Source: Batkoa obscura
Taxonomy: Eukaryota; Entomophthoromycota; Entomophthoromycetes; Entomophthorales; Batkoaceae
Assembly (NCBI GenBank): GCA_030770535.1
Contig: JASVEC010000020.1
Span: 186,001-250,000, forward strand
Direction: 5' to 3'
Length of the DNA stretch: 64,000 nucleotides
How positions within the stretch are numbered: the stretch's first letter is position 1; each line of letters begins with the position of its first letter. Position numbers and translations under genes: made by a program. Shown piece after piece: positions 11,739 through 23,091 of the stretch. Below the pieces are notes generated by a model. It worked only from the letters and a program-made list of their open reading frames with translations, made no database searches and had not been told where the DNA came from.

Positions 11739-12296
11739 TGTGAAATATCGCTTTGTCGGCTCTGTGATTGATTATAACATAACAATCAATCCCAAGTTTA
11801 TTTTTATTTTTATTTTTATTTTTACTTTTATTTTTATTTTCTATGAGAATTTCTGCCATTTAATTCCGGAGGACATTACTTCCCGATTTTGATACCCATA
11901 CTTGTTGGAGTATGAAAGAGATTTTAGAATATAGTAATTCGAGGCTTTTTAGTTGAATTATTTTCTGATAACGTATCTTTAATAAAGTCAATAAACTCTT
12001 CTGATAGTATTTTACGTAGATTTTACAATAGTATTGTCTATTCTATTTGTCTTATATAGTTTGTAGCATATGGGGATGTACTTTTGTGTTTAAGAATTTT
12101 ACTAACGAATTTTCCGCTTAAATAGTGCTTAAAAAATGGAAAAAATAATGAAGTCAAAAAAAACACTCCCATATTATGTGCTATTGTTCATAATTCAGGT
12201 CTATCTTAGTCACATAAACCAAGATCTTTCGACTTACGGCTAGTCAATCAAGGAAAGGCTGCTTTTAACTCCTATCACTAAGCACCAGATTTCACA
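11739..12296 (+). mobile_element. Solo-LTR-like sequence A, interrupted by a MITE
   Basis: Begins TGTGAAAT and ends ATTTCACA, the inverted TG...CA ends typical of long terminal repeats. It aligns along its length with the sequence at 13070-13533 in the same orientation. A MITE (about 12069-12173) sits inside it and accounts for the extra ~100 bp. No coding internal region is attached and no flanking target duplication was found, so it is treated as an old, broken LTR fossil, older than the MITE insertion. Superfamily (Ty1/copia or Ty3/gypsy) cannot be told. Confidence 0.55.
12069..12173 (+). mobile_element. MITE-like element, copy 4 (nested in LTR-like sequence A)
   Basis: ATATGGGGATGTACTTTTGTG at one end and CACTCCCATAT at the other, with the family core between. 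It interrupts sequence continuous in the second LTR-like copy (near 13410), so it is a clear insertion polymorphism between the two. Confidence 0.8.
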
Positions 12297-12390
12297 CCAT
12301 ACATTTAAAAGATATTAACTTAGCTACTTTCTTATCTTCTAAAGTATTAAATTATTTATTATACGTCATTTTTTTTATTTTTTATTTAAT

Positions 12391-12510
12391 ATAAGTGTTT
12401 TTTTTTGGGTTTATTACTTTTTCGATCTTTTAAGCACTATTTGAGTGGAAAAATTGTTAATGAAATCCTTAAATCCTTAAATTCTTAAATTCTTAAATAC
12501 ATCATCGTAT
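12391..12510 (-). mobile_element. MITE-like element, copy 5 (eroded)
   Basis: Reverse orientation. The core TTTTAAGCACTATTTGAGTG and GAAAAATTGTTA are clear. The 3' part is expanded by short repeats of CTTAAAT and the terminal repeats are worn. Confidence 0.6.
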
Positions 12511-12529
12511 ACTGTTTGATAAATATTTA

Positions 12530-12588
12530 TTATTTTTACTATTTTTATTATTTTTATTATTTTTATTATTTTTATTATTTTTATTAAA
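12530..12588. repeat. 9-bp AT tandem repeat
   Basis: Five to six copies of TTTTTATTA in a row. Simple-sequence DNA with no known role here. Confidence 0.8.
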
Positions 12589-12673
12589 CAAATGTTGATA
12601 ATAATTTTAATTTACTCATTTTTAATAATAAGTTATGTTAATATTTTATTATTATTAATTATTTTTAAATAAT

Positions 12674-12777
12674 TATGGGGATGTATTTTTGTGTTTAAGG
12701 ATTTTACCAACAACTTTTCTGTTCAAATAGCATTTAAAAGATGGAAAAAGTAATGAAGCTAAAAAAAATCCTCTTAT
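12674..12777 (+). mobile_element. MITE-like element, copy 6
   Basis: Starts TTATGGGGATGTATTTTTGTG and carries the family core in slightly diverged form (CTGTTCAAATAGCATTTAAA). The 3' repeat is degenerate. Confidence 0.7.
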
Positions 12778-12826
12778 ATTATTTTCTATTTATATTAAAT
12801 CTAAACTTTTACATTTACCAAAAAAA

Positions 12827-12924
12827 TATGGGGGTGTATCTTTTAAAAATTTTACTAACAATCTTTCTGCTCAAAAGTGCCTAAAAAATGGCAAAGGTGA
12901 TGAAATAAAAAAAAACATCCCCAT
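12827..12924 (+). mobile_element. MITE-like element, copy 7
   Basis: TATGGGGGTGTATC at one end and AACATCCCCATA at the other, with the family core between. Both terminal repeats are readable and the whole is about 98 bp. Confidence 0.75.
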
Positions 12925-13069
12925 ATACTCAAGTTATAATTGATGATAATGTTATTTATTAATTTTTAAACAAATTCTGGAATTAGTTTAAATATCCTTA
13001 TATAAACTATACTTAATTTGATTATAAAGGTGCAATTATTTATATATATGATTTGAATAATTAATACAG

Positions 13070-13533
13070 TGTGAAATATCGCTTTGTCAGTCCCATGGTT
13101 AATTATAACATAGCAATCGCCTAAGCTGTTGTGTTCTCGAGCTCAGAAGAAATCAATCCCATGTTCTTATTTTGATTTGTTATGAGAATTTCTAGCTTCA
13201 TCCAAAAGAATATTATCTTCTCATTTTGATATTTATACTTTTCAGAGTATAAAAGAGTTTACAGAGTATAATAGTTCGAGGCTTTTTGACTGAATTAATC
13301 CCTGATATCTCGAACATTTAATAAAGCCACTAAGTTTTCTTAATAGTATTTTACATAGATTTTACATTAGTATTGTCTATTCTATTTGTCTTATATAGCT
13401 TGTAACCTATTGCGTGCTATTTCTCATAATCCAAGTCTATCTTAGTCACATAAACTAAGACCTTTCGACTTATAGTGTAGTCAACCCAGCAATAGCTGTT
13501 CTTGACTCCAAATCCTGAGCACCAGATTTCACA
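13070..13533 (+). mobile_element. Solo-LTR-like sequence B
   Basis: 464 bp with inverted ends TGTGAAAT/ATTTCACA. The 4-bp direct repeat ACAG lies immediately outside both ends (13066-13069 and 13534-13537), consistent with a target-site duplication and hence a solo LTR. A TATA-like TATAAAAG lies about halfway along and an AATAAAG follows, as in LTR promoter/poly(A) regions. It matches 11739-12296 apart from the MITE there. A fossil with no coding part. Confidence 0.6.
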
Positions 13534-14167
13534 ACAGTACAACTTATTATGAAGCTGATAAAATAGCATTTTATAGAATTTTTTTTTCTAATTTCTATTT
13601 AGTATTTTTTTCAATTACTTCCTTTACTGGTATTGTATAACTTTACTATCTTTTTTATAGCTTTTAAATCTTTTGTTCTTTTTGTAAGTTTATAGACTAA
13701 CTTTAAAAACTATTATTGTCTTTTATTTTGGTTTAATTAAATTGACCTTTTTTTAAATCTAATTGCTTTTTTATTATATAAAAAGCTATTAAATAACAGA
13801 AGTGAAATGTATTTTATTTTGTCTATTTTATTTTTTCTGAAATAGTTAATTATTAAGTATAATTTCTATTTTACTAGATCCTTTTGAGTAATGACTCCGT
13901 TCATTAAGTTCACTTTCACTTAAGTCAGCTTTTATTTAAGCTAATGAAGCACTTGGTACTTTGGCATTATTTTAAAAGAATTGTTTTTGTAAATTGGTTA
14001 TCCTTTCAAAAAAAAGGAACATTTTTTTAAAAGTTTATTATAAAAAACATAGGTGCTCTTTATTTATTTTAAATTAAACTAACTAAAAAGTAAACAAAAG
14101 CCTAAAATGTAAAACAATATTAATATGTAAGTTGAAGTTGTAAGGTTTTAGTGTAAATAATAAATAA

Positions 14168-14266
14168 ATGGGGATGTTTTTTTGGCTTCATCTTTTTCCA
14201 TCTTTCAAGCACTATTTGATTTAAAAATTGCTAGTAAAATTCTTAAACACAAAAATGCATCCCCAA
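14168..14266 (-). mobile_element. MITE-like element, copy 8
   Basis: ATGGGGATGTTTTTTTGGCTT at the left and ATGCATCCCCA at the right. The core CACTATTTGATTTAAAAATT is in reverse orientation. Confidence 0.75.
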
Positions 14267-14734
14267 ATTTCGAATTTGAAACGAAAAAAGTTTTTATATA
14301 TTGAGAGAGCTACCTTTAAAATGTTCAGATAGTCGTTAATATCTCGTATAAAAAAACAGCTTTATTAGATTTTTAAAATAAAGGAGTCAATAGGTCTATT
14401 TGATAAACGTGAAATAAACGGACCGTTTATGGCAAGAACATGGAACCAGAGCTACATTATATTTAGAAACAATTGTGTAAACTTTTATTACAAAATTTAA
14501 AAAATGTCAATGATTTCAAATTCTTTAACTTCTGAATAGAAAATTGTAATTTTACCTAACAAAACAAAGAATTTCGAGGTTTGATTGGTAAAAAAAACAA
14601 TACTGGTAAAAGTAAAAAATTCAAATCACTAGAACAAATCCCTAAATAATAAGCCCGCGTTTAAAATAAGAATTTATAGTAAATAAAATTTTAAAAAGTA
14701 ACATCGAATTTTTTTATAAACTTAAATTAAAACA

Positions 14735-17235
14735 ATGACGGATCCTGAAATTGAACCTCTAAAACCAAAAGAGATACAAAAAGAGCAACATAAAATTAAT
14801 GAGACCCCAATTGATGAGGTTGAAGAGACTAATTATTTAATTGAAAAGGAAGAGGATTTAGAAGACATTAAACAAGAAGATAACGAGTTAGAAGAGTTTG
14901 AAAATTTTCACCAGGATGAATCAACAATTAAAGAAGCAAAAGTAGAAAACAATGAGTTAGATGAGTTTGAAAACTTCCATCAAGATGGGTTGGAGGTTGA
15001 AGAAACAAAAGAGCTAGAAAAAGAAAAGGGGAATAAATTAGAAAGTATAAGATCAAGTTCTAAATTGGGGTCAAAATTATCACCAAAATTAAAAGAAAAG
15101 AAAATCAATGGTAATTTAAAAGCACCATTGCCTAGATCCTTTTCAAATAATATAGCGACTACTCAAGTAACAAAACAAAATGTTTTTAGTGAATTTGAGG
15201 ATCCTATTCAATCTAGTAGTAAAGGTAAAAAATATTACTTTTTGAAATAAGTAACTAATAATTAGGGACGCCAATGGGCTTACCTGACGACTATGACATC
15301 ACGATCTTTCAAGCTGCCCAGAATGGAAATAAAGTAGCATTAGAATATTTAATTGAGAAAGATCCAGGTTTAGTTTGGAAATTAGATGAAGGAAAAGTAA
15401 GTGCTTTACATTGGGCAAGTATTAATAATCGACTTGAGGCCGCCAAATATTTAATAGATCAAGGGGCAGATATTAATATACAAGGTGGCGATCTCAATGC
15501 TACACCATTACATTGGGCATGTCGACAAGGCTTATTAGATATGATGGTGATTTTAATCGAAAGTGGTGCGGATGTCACATTAAAAGATACTCAAGGATTT
15601 AATATTGTCCATCTTTCAATCCATTCATTTAATTTACCTAGTTTAATCTACTCACTTAGTTTTACTCAGATTGAAATTGATGAGCCAGATGCACAAGGAC
15701 ATACGCCTTTAATGTGGGCAGCTTATCAAGGTTTTCCAGCAGCTGTGAAAATTTTACTGAAAAACGGGGCCGATGTTCATAAAAGAGATCAAACTTTGTT
15801 TACACCTTTACATTGGGCAGTCGTTAAAGGTAGTCGAGAAATTATTACTGAACTAATATTAAGCGGTAGTGACTTAAAAGCGACTGATGATCAGGGTAAA
15901 GCACCAAAAGATATAGCCAACAATTCAAAAACTACGGTTGGTTGGGAATTGGCATTAAAATTAGCGAATAGAAGTGCTAAAACTTTAGATAAATTTCATT
16001 TTACTTTATCAGTTAAAAGGACAAAACAATTATTAATTATATTGCCCTTATTGGCTATGCCTCTCTTTTTCTTCACCTTTATAACTCTACCTTGGGCTAT
16101 CGCTATCCTTTTTTTTGTTATTGAATCATTCCTTATATTCAAAGTAATTTTACAATATGTTATGAGTATTACTTTACCAAAAATATCATTGAATGAAACA
16201 CCAATGTTAGCTAGTGTCTTTCTGACCAGTTGTTTAATTGTATTTGTAAATTATTTTAATAATTTATTGAAACCAACGTTGAGTGAATTTTTTTATACCA
16301 ATTTTGTATTCTCTTGTACTTTTGCTGCTTCACTTTATTTTTATTTTGATGCCACATTATCAGACCCAGGGTCGATTAAAAAAAATCGGTATATTCGTGA
16401 TAAATCGGGAGTAAGCTTAGTTTAGTTTAATTTTTACATATGTATAAATAACGATTTTAATTAGTTCATACGTAACCTTGCTAAAGTAAATATGTTGAAT
16501 AACCGTCAGTTTTGTACAACATGTATTGTAAGTTTTAATTAATTAATTAATTAATTAATTAACAATTATTCTTAATAATCCCCTCTATAGGTTTCCAGGC
16601 CACCACGTAGTAAGCATTGTAAATTCTGTGACCAATGTGTGCTCAAATTTGACCATCATTGTCCCTGGACATACAATTGCATAGGCTCAAACAATCATCG
16701 CCAGTTTATATTGTTTTTGATTTTATTGCTTGTTGCCATAGGCTATTATGAATATATTGGCTTCCAATACTTATTGATGAATGAACATGTTTATATACCT
16801 GAACAAATCACTTGCTTTTTAACGGAAGAAGTATGTGCCAAATTTCAATTTGATAGTTTTACTTGCTATGGTATGCTTTGGGCATTATTTCAAGCTACCT
16901 GGCTAGTCATTCTTTTATTTTATCAATTATATCTTATTGCCAAAAACCAAACTACAAACGAAAGTTTGAATCATGATAAATATGCATTAGCTTTACCATT
17001 TGCTACTGGAGAAGTTATAACAAATAATGAGCATAACCAAAGTAAAGGATGTATGAAATATTTTATTAAAAGTGGAGAGAACCGAAATCAAAGAGGTAAT
17101 AGTAAGAATAAATATGATAAAGGGCTATTTGGAAATTGTGCTGAGTTTTGGGGTGCAAGTGAAAATTCTAAATTGTTTAGTGAGAATCAAAATACTTATC
17201 AAGAAGTACCTTTACAGGAAATTAATACTAGTTAA
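14735..17235 (+). CDS. AKR1: Akr-type ankyrin-repeat DHHC palmitoyltransferase
   Basis: Four exons (14735-15224, 15266-16410, 16465-16527, 16591-17235) give about 780 residues, close to yeast Akr1 (764). Order of domains: an acidic N-terminus with two repeats of a DE-FENFHQD motif; six ankyrin repeats (from [20 protein letters not shown] through APKDIANNS); two pairs of membrane spans; and a cysteine-rich DHHC domain beginning [20 protein letters not shown]. The catalytic tetrad is D587-H588-H589-C590, within [20 protein letters not shown]. Two more spans follow, then a hydrophilic tail. Akr enzymes S-palmitoylate peripheral membrane proteins at the Golgi and affect endocytosis and pheromone signalling in yeast. 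All expected catalytic residues are present. An AATT tandem repeat lies in intron 3 (16538-16562). Confidence 0.92.
16538..16562. repeat. AATT microsatellite in intron 3 of the Akr gene
   Basis: About six tandem AATT units between the donor at 16528 and the acceptor at 16590. Length-variable intron DNA; no function inferred. Confidence 0.8.
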
Positions 17236-18187
17236 TCTCTTATAAGTCGTTTTTTCAGTTTATAGTTTTTTTAATAATAAAATATTATTTCTTTAATCAT
17301 TATTGCTAATATTTTATGATATGGGCTATTCTATCGAATTTCTAATTTTAAGCTTAATTTGTTGATAATTAAATTCAATTATAGCTTGAATAATAATTAA
17401 TACTTGTTGAATAATTTATTAATTTAACCAAATTAAATCGAATTTTTTATACTATCTTAATATTACTACTATTATATAAAATATAATTTATTATTTTTTC
17501 TTATCTTGATAATTTATTTATAGAAACGCAATTTAAGATTGAATTGATTATTGCGGGTGTTAGTTTACTCCATGTTTTAAAGAAATAGTTATAAAAAATA
17601 ATTTAAATTACAAATAAACTGTGAATAGTTTCTTACATAATACTGCTTTATAAAGTTTCAGGTTTGAATATCTTATAACTATTTGAAGTATTATTAAATA
17701 TTATGTTTTAGTCTAAAATGAGGTGAATTTACATATAAATTGGAATAATAAGGAAAGTTACAATTAATTGGATTTGGATCAGGTGTATAAAGTTATCTTA
17801 CAAAAAAACCCTATTTTAAAGCATAAAACAAAAGCATAAAACAAAAGCATAATATGAATAAAAAACTTATGTTTATAATATCACAGTAGTATTCTTAATA
17901 GATAATATAATAAGTTTATAGTATTATTGTGTAAAGAAATTAAAGATATTTGACATTCTTTATTTTATTAAAAACTCATAACTTCATAAATTACTTAAGC
18001 TCACTTGATATTAATATCAGTATCATGTGGATTGAATCATGTTTTATTTCTCCATAGTGAATCTAGAAGCAGATGACCTTGATTGGTTATTAAATCAAAT
18101 GCTTTTTTATCTAATAATTTAAGGTTGATAGTATAAATAATATATAAAGAAAACAGTCATTCTTTTTTTAATAAATTTTTTGAAAAA
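17236..18187. other. Intergenic: Akr gene to F-box-like gene
   Basis: AT-rich spacer with no ORF or mobile element I can support. Three short direct repeats (AAAGCATAAAACA) lie at about 17818-17850. Confidence 0.5.
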
Positions 18188-18970
18188 ATGAAAAAGACAG
18201 CTTTTAATTTATTAGATTTCCCAAATGAAATTCTTACTATGATTTTATTGAATTTAGATATCACTAGTTATAACTCACTCTTAAAACTGAATCATCCACG
18301 ATTGTCATGTTTAATTCATACAACTATATCTAAACGATTCCAAAATAGTCAAATCAATATTAAAGTCTATCAAGAAGAGCACTGGTTTATGGATTCCATC
18401 TTTAATTATACAGGATATGATAAAAATTTAAATCAATTGACATTTCAATGTAAGAATGGCAGTGGTATTAAATTATATCGCTTCTTTTATGCATTACTAG
18501 TTAGTAAGCCTATAGCAAATACAATTCATTTTAAAATAAACAATAAATTATATCAAATTGTATTGTACCAGCCAATAAGGTTAAAAACTAAACAAACTGG
18601 AATTAAAGTTAGTCGACCTCTTGATAGTCATTGTAGTTTATTGTATACTGTAGAAGATAATCAAATTATTGAAGAAGAAAGGAATAATGAGTTAGATTCA
18701 CCAGGGATAAGATGGGTTACCCCATTAAGTTTTCATTGTGATTTAGATTTATTTGAGAATATTAAATTAATTAAAGAAGATACAACAAATCAAACAAGAG
18801 TTAACAATGGTTTTATAAGTTTATTTAAAAGGACCATTTTTGATATCAAACAATTATTAAATTTAAACCCAATAGCTGCTCCTACTCCTACTATGTTAAG
18901 CCCAAGGCACTCTGTGAACATTAAACAAACTCGATCTCCTGATAGTCGACCTCCTATTTTTAGTATTTAA
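18188..18970 (+). CDS. F-box-like protein, single exon (family shared with 44131-44832)
   Basis: 260 codons, no intron. The N-terminus (NLLDFPNEILTMILLNLDIT, then SYNSLLKLNHPRL) has the L-D-P-E-I---I spacing of an F-box, the motif that docks on Skp1 in SCF ubiquitin ligases. The rest resembles no named domain, but its layout matches the protein at 44131-44832: short helices, a PIRLKTK/PIHFKCSKKG strand, then an acidic EE stretch and a P--FH-DL segment. The Pro/Ser-rich C-terminus (AAPTPTMLSPRHS) is specific to this copy. Substrate-adaptor function is inference from the F-box alone; leucine-rich or WD repeats usual in F-box proteins are not visible. Expanded F-box-like families are common in early-diverging fungi. 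Confidence 0.6.
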   Translation: MKKTAFNLLDFPNEILTMILLNLDITSYNSLLKLNHPRLSCLIHTTISKRFQNSQINIKVYQEEHWFMDSIFNYTGYDKNLNQLTFQCKNGSGIKLYRFFYALLVSKPIANTIHFKINNKLYQIVLYQPIRLKTKQTGIKVSRPLDSHCSLLYTVEDNQIIEEERNNELDSPGIRWVTPLSFHCDLDLFENIKLIKEDTTNQTRVNNGFISLFKRTIFDIKQLLNLNPIAAPTPTMLSPRHSVNIKQTRSPDSRPPIFSI

Positions 18971-19103
18971 ATGTAATAAATTATATTTATTGTTATTGTT
19001 ATTAATATTAATATTATTAATATTATTAATAATATCGTTTTAATTATGCTGCTATTTTGAAATCATCCCAATCATCTATGAATCATTATTAATTTATTAG
19101 TTA

Positions 19104-20217
19104 TTAAATCATTATATTATAATGTTTACCTTCAGTTATATCATTCCAATATTTAAATAAAGATAATATTGAAAATGTAAAGCAAATGGAATCAAATGGA
19201 GCACCATCCATTAACCCCTTAGATACTAAACATAAGTTTAATCCAGCATAATAATCGATACATTTACCAGCAATCAAAAATACAAATGATATCAATAAAA
19301 AGCCTAAAATATATATTAGTAAATAGTAAATAGTAAATATAATTACATATCAACTTACTTAATGGCTTTCTAGCCGATAATGAACGAATAACCAAAATAA
19401 ATTGTAATATTAAATATAATAAAATAGCTAATATAGGAAAGATTGTGTAAAATATAAAGTAAGCTACATCTTGAATTGAAGTTTCATCTTTTTCATGATC
19501 ATTTAATAAATAAGCTTCTGATTTTAATACGTTAAAACTAGTTAAGCCACTTATTATACCAATAGAGATTAATAATAATGTCTATAGAAAGTTCAATTGT
19601 TAGTTTATTAGTTATTATTATTTTAATATAAAATATTACAATAATTGATGTTTTGCTTCCATCTCTCCAAAATTGAAAGGCTATATAAAAGTATGTTAAT
19701 ACTATTAATACTATTATTAAAACAGACTACTTACCAACCAGGGCATTAAACAATAGAACGAAAGCAGTAGAAGTTGTCCAAGCTAGATAAAAAGAAGAAA
19801 ATTTCTATAAAAATAAATTTACATTAACAATTCAACTAGCAACATAAAATCAAAACCTTACCAGACTAGCAATTGAATCTTGAGGAAACACTTGAGCTCT
19901 TACTAGCATGTGAAAAAAAGATTGAAAACATATAAATAAAAGAAGCAAAATCATTTCCTTTCTTCCAACAGCTGCTTTCTTATGTTTAATCCTTAATAAT
20001 AAGCCTACCATAATAGCTAAACTTATACTCGTGACAATGATATTGACTAATAAATTGAAGATTAGTTGATTGTTTGTGAGTTGAATTGATTGTATATAAT
20101 ACCTAAGTTTTTAGTACCACCTATTGTCTCTAGTTTACAACTCGATTCTAATGTGGGTAGAAACAAATTGCAAATAGCGTAAGAACCCGATTTACATAGG
20201 GTACTATAATTGTCCAT
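19104..20217 (-). CDS. CHS7: Chitin synthase export chaperone (Chs7 family)
   Basis: A minus-strand gene with at least five introns. Exons 20217-20103, 20046-19862, 19804-19735 and 19680-19640 are in frame, followed by a long exon from about 19579 and a last exon ending at 19104. The spliced protein reads MDNYSTLCKSGSYAICNLFL at its start, then a membrane span and LLLRIKHKKAAVGRKEMILL (the Chs7 signature K--A-GR-E). It continues with FYLAWTTSTAFVLLFNALVG and FQFWRDGSKTSII (family FQ-W-DGS--S), then further membrane spans. The family has seven TM segments, sits in the ER and is needed for export of class IV chitin synthase to the cell surface. It is fungus-specific, which makes this the best taxonomic marker here. 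The final exon contains GKCIDYYAGLNLCLVSKGLM and DGAPFDSICFTFSILSLFKYW, as in family C-termini. Confidence 0.9.
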
Positions 20218-20815
20218 GATATTTGTAAAATAATAATAATCAAATATTAAAAGAAATAAAAAGAAATGAAATTCAATAATTGATTATTTTAATTCTCTTT
20301 TTTATTTAATATAATAATTTTTAGTTATTGTTGATACTTTATTGTTTACTTTTCCGTTAATTTAATAATTTAAAATTTAAAAGCAGAAGAATTTTAAGTT
20401 TCATTTGTTTATTTTGATGTATATTAAACTTTTTAATCACAATTTTGGTAAAATTTTATTGTTTTTAATTCTTACTCTTATTACTATTTTTATCATTTGT
20501 AAACTGTATTTCCCATTATATTATTAATATTAAACTTAATATAAATGTGAATGTTTTTATTAAAGATACAAACATTTGATTATTTAACATTTTTACCCTT
20601 CGTTTTTTTTTAAATTGTAAGTTATGAATTTAAATACTACTTACTTTTAAGTTAACTTGAAAATTACCATGTTCACATTGCTTTCTGGTAGTTGAAAGTT
20701 GGTATTATTTTGAAAGTTGGTATTATTTAAAAAAACAGGTTTAGAGTTTAAATTGGCTTGAACTTAATATTGAATTTTTTCCAAGTGTTATTTTTTACAA
20801 AACATACTTTCATCT

Positions 20816-20854
20816 ATTATCAATGATAAGAGCGTTATCATTATCATTGATAAT
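20816..20854. repeat. Near-perfect hairpin
   Basis: ATTATCAATGATAA at 20816-20829 is the reverse complement of TTATCATTGATAAT at 20841-20854, with an 11-nt loop (GAGCGTTATCA). No transcript evidence; could be a cruciform-forming palindrome or part of a small element. Confidence 0.6.
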
Positions 20855-21452
20855 ATATACAAGCTCTTTTATAGTTTTTATAAATCAAATGGAGACTACT
20901 GGATAAAATAATTGACATGCTTTACTAACAGTATAAATTCAGTGATAGGTACTTTTTAATTAAACAGCATTGATTGGCCAATTTTAACAGTAGGGTATTA
21001 ACAAATTGTGGGCCTATTTATGCCTAGACCTAACTCCAACCATCTCAATCATGCCCTCAGACCTAACTAAACTCATATTTAGATTGTTTTATAAGATAGA
21101 TTCAACTAGTCAGCGTTAGCCTTTCAAAAGAATGCTCCATTGAGACTTCTCTATATAAGATTTAAGAAACAACAGAGGATTATACGATAGTCGATGCTAA
21201 GTTCGATTGTATTCTTTATACTTGTTTATTGAATCAGATTAAGGAATTTTTAAACTACTTGAAAAAAAAACATCTTTATCACTTATTAAAATCAAACTAA
21301 AGGATATTATATTAAATGATTTTAATAATGAATATAATAAAATATGTTTAATATTTGTATCTGATGATGATAGCTTTAGTGACAAAACTATATAAATTTT
21401 TTTAAATGAATTTAGTTTATAGAATCATTAGTTTATATAATATTTAAATATA

Positions 21453-21551
21453 TAGGGATGTTTTTTTTGATTTCATTACTTTCTATCTTTTAAGCATTCT
21501 TTGAGTGGGAAAATTGTTAGTAAAATCCTTAAACATAAAAATACATCCCTA
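21453..21551 (-). mobile_element. MITE-like element, copy 9
   Basis: TATAGGGATGTTTTTTTTGA at the left and ATACATCCCTA at the right, with the reverse-oriented core AAGCATTCTTTGAGTGGGAA. About 99 bp. Confidence 0.78.
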
Positions 21552-21626
21552 CATCTTTTGGTTTTGTTTATTTTTTAATTGCTGTTGAGTAGAAGAGTTG
21601 TTAATAGAATCTTTGCAAAAAAACAT

Positions 21627-21734
21627 ATGGGGATGTTTTTTTGGTTTCATCACTTTTTTCATTTTTTTAAACGCTGTTTAAATGAAAAGAGTGTTCTACT
21701 AATAAAATTCTTGAATGAAGAAATATGTCCCCAT
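21627..21734 (-). mobile_element. MITE-like element, copy 10
   Basis: TATGGGGATGTTTTTTTGGT at the left and ATGTCCCCATG at the right. It lies only 75 bp from copy 9 in the same orientation. The middle is slightly expanded. Confidence 0.78.
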
Positions 21735-22191
21735 GTTTATACATTTAAATGCTATCTGAATTCTTTCCAGAAACTAGTTAAAGTTTAAATGAACTTTAAT
21801 AACTGAAATTAAATATTTAGAAAATAAGTGGATCTACTGTTTAAAAAACAAGATAATTGTAATAATTAAAATTGTCTAAATAATGATAAAATATCTAATT
21901 TAACTCGATAACAATAAAACTAAGAGGGGTATTACATTATAAGATTATCAATTTTAACTAAAAATACTTTTTTAATCAACTAATTTACTAATTATTTTGA
22001 TTGCTAATCATTGAATTACCATTTTAACTCTAATATACTACAATGATAAGGTAGTTTGAGGCGCCAACTATAGGTATCTCTATATTAATTTATATATGAA
22101 AGGCAAGATTATCATTTAATATGATAAATAATTAGCATAATAACAGCTATATATTATATTTATCAATAAAGTATCATTAATTCTGTGAATT

Positions 22192-23091
22192 ATGTCTTCC
22201 AATTTTTTTAACACTTTATCACTACTATTGCTTATTAATCCATTTGGACTCATATTTAATACAAATGGGCAGATGCAGCGTCCACCAATTGATGAAGCTA
22301 AAAAAAATGTATTTTATGCCTCTGCAACCTCATGCGATATCACCCAATTAACCCCTTGGAATTGTAAGCCATGTCAAAATGTGCCATCAACTAAATTTAT
22401 AAAAAGCTTTAATGACTCTCTTTTATATACTAACGGTTATATAGCAGTAGACAGTAATACTAATGATATTATCGTAGCCTTCCGTGGATCTAAAAATATA
22501 GTAAATTATCTTGTAGATATATCAACGGTTCCAATCCCTATATCTGAGCCTGAGGCTCCATCATTTTTTAAAGTACATGCTGGATTTTATTTATCAATGA
22601 AGTCTTTATCCCAAGGAATGATAGCTACCTTAACTGAACTATTAGCTCAAGACACTTATAAAGCATCTAAAATTAAATTCATTGGTCATTCTTTAGGTGG
22701 TGCAATGGCTTCTTTGGGCCTATTTACAGTCCAACAAAGCTTAAATCTCCCCTGGAATCGTTTTGAATTGTATACTTATGGTCAACCTAGAACTGGAGAT
22801 ACTGCTTTTGCAAAATGGTATAACCAAAAACCAATTGCTTCTGCTAGATCTGTTAAATATAATGATGACATACCTAACACGCCATTAAGCTTAACTTTTA
22901 ATTATAAACATCATGCAAACGAATTATTTATTGATGATAGAAATATCGAAAACCCTATTCGTTATTGTACTAGCACTAATCAAACTTTAGAAGATCCAGC
23001 ATGTTACAATTCAGTGTCTATTTTCCAACAAAGTTTTGCTAACCATGGAAATTATTTTGGTCAAGATATGACAAGTACTGCTTGTAGTTAA
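22192..23091 (+). CDS. Secreted class 3 lipase (alpha/beta hydrolase)
   Basis: 299 codons, no intron. A signal peptide (FNTLSLLLLINPFGLIFNT) precedes a fungal class 3 lipase domain. The nucleophile elbow is GHSLGG with Ser167; the acid residue is probably Asp225 in YNDDIPNTP; the catalytic His285 is in NHGNYFG. The family normally has DH at this place, so the Asn is a small variation. The oxyanion-region motif IIVAFRGSKN and paired cysteines (CDITQLTPWNCKPC near the N-terminus, C near 263 and 275) fit the Rhizomucor miehei lipase/feruloyl esterase fold. It should hydrolyse acylglycerols or related esters outside the cell. The upstream spacer has AT-rich TATA-like runs. Lack of introns contrasts with the conserved genes nearby. 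Confidence 0.92.
   Translation: MSSNFFNTLSLLLLINPFGLIFNTNGQMQRPPIDEAKKNVFYASATSCDITQLTPWNCKPCQNVPSTKFIKSFNDSLLYTNGYIAVDSNTNDIIVAFRGSKNIVNYLVDISTVPIPISEPEAPSFFKVHAGFYLSMKSLSQGMIATLTELLAQDTYKASKIKFIGHSLGGAMASLGLFTVQQSLNLPWNRFELYTYGQPRTGDTAFAKWYNQKPIASARSVKYNDDIPNTPLSLTFNYKHHANELFIDDRNIENPIRYCTSTNQTLEDPACYNSVSIFQQSFANHGNYFGQDMTSTACS

Larger units (their letters stand above)
10217..14734. other. Gene-free repeat island between calnexin and Akr genes
   Basis: 4.5 kb without a convincing gene. It contains seven MITE-like copies, two solo-LTR-like sequences and short tandem repeats such as a TTTATT tract near 11800-11840 and a 9-bp TTTTTATTA tract at about 12530-12585. The segments 10260-11140, 13540-14165 and 14270-14734 show nothing recognisable. 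The last of these includes the upstream region of the Akr gene. Confidence 0.6.
20218..22191. other. Intergenic: Chs7 to lipase
   Basis: 2 kb with one clear hairpin (20816-20854) and two MITE-like copies near the middle. The remaining sequence has no supported gene. Repeated phrases such as GAAAGTTGGTATTATTT (about 20691-20729) are short direct repeats. Confidence 0.5.

Noticed and set aside
11144-12924. Regularly spaced repeats as a possible CRISPR-like array
   Set aside because: The repeats are ~100 bp with inverted ends, unequal spacing and mixed orientation, in a eukaryotic genome; they are MITE-like elements.
11739-13533. One retrotransposon with the two LTR-like sequences as its ends
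   Set aside because: Only about 770 bp separate them, filled with MITEs and simple repeats, with no coding trace. The second copy has its own 4-bp flanking repeat, so two solo LTRs fit better.
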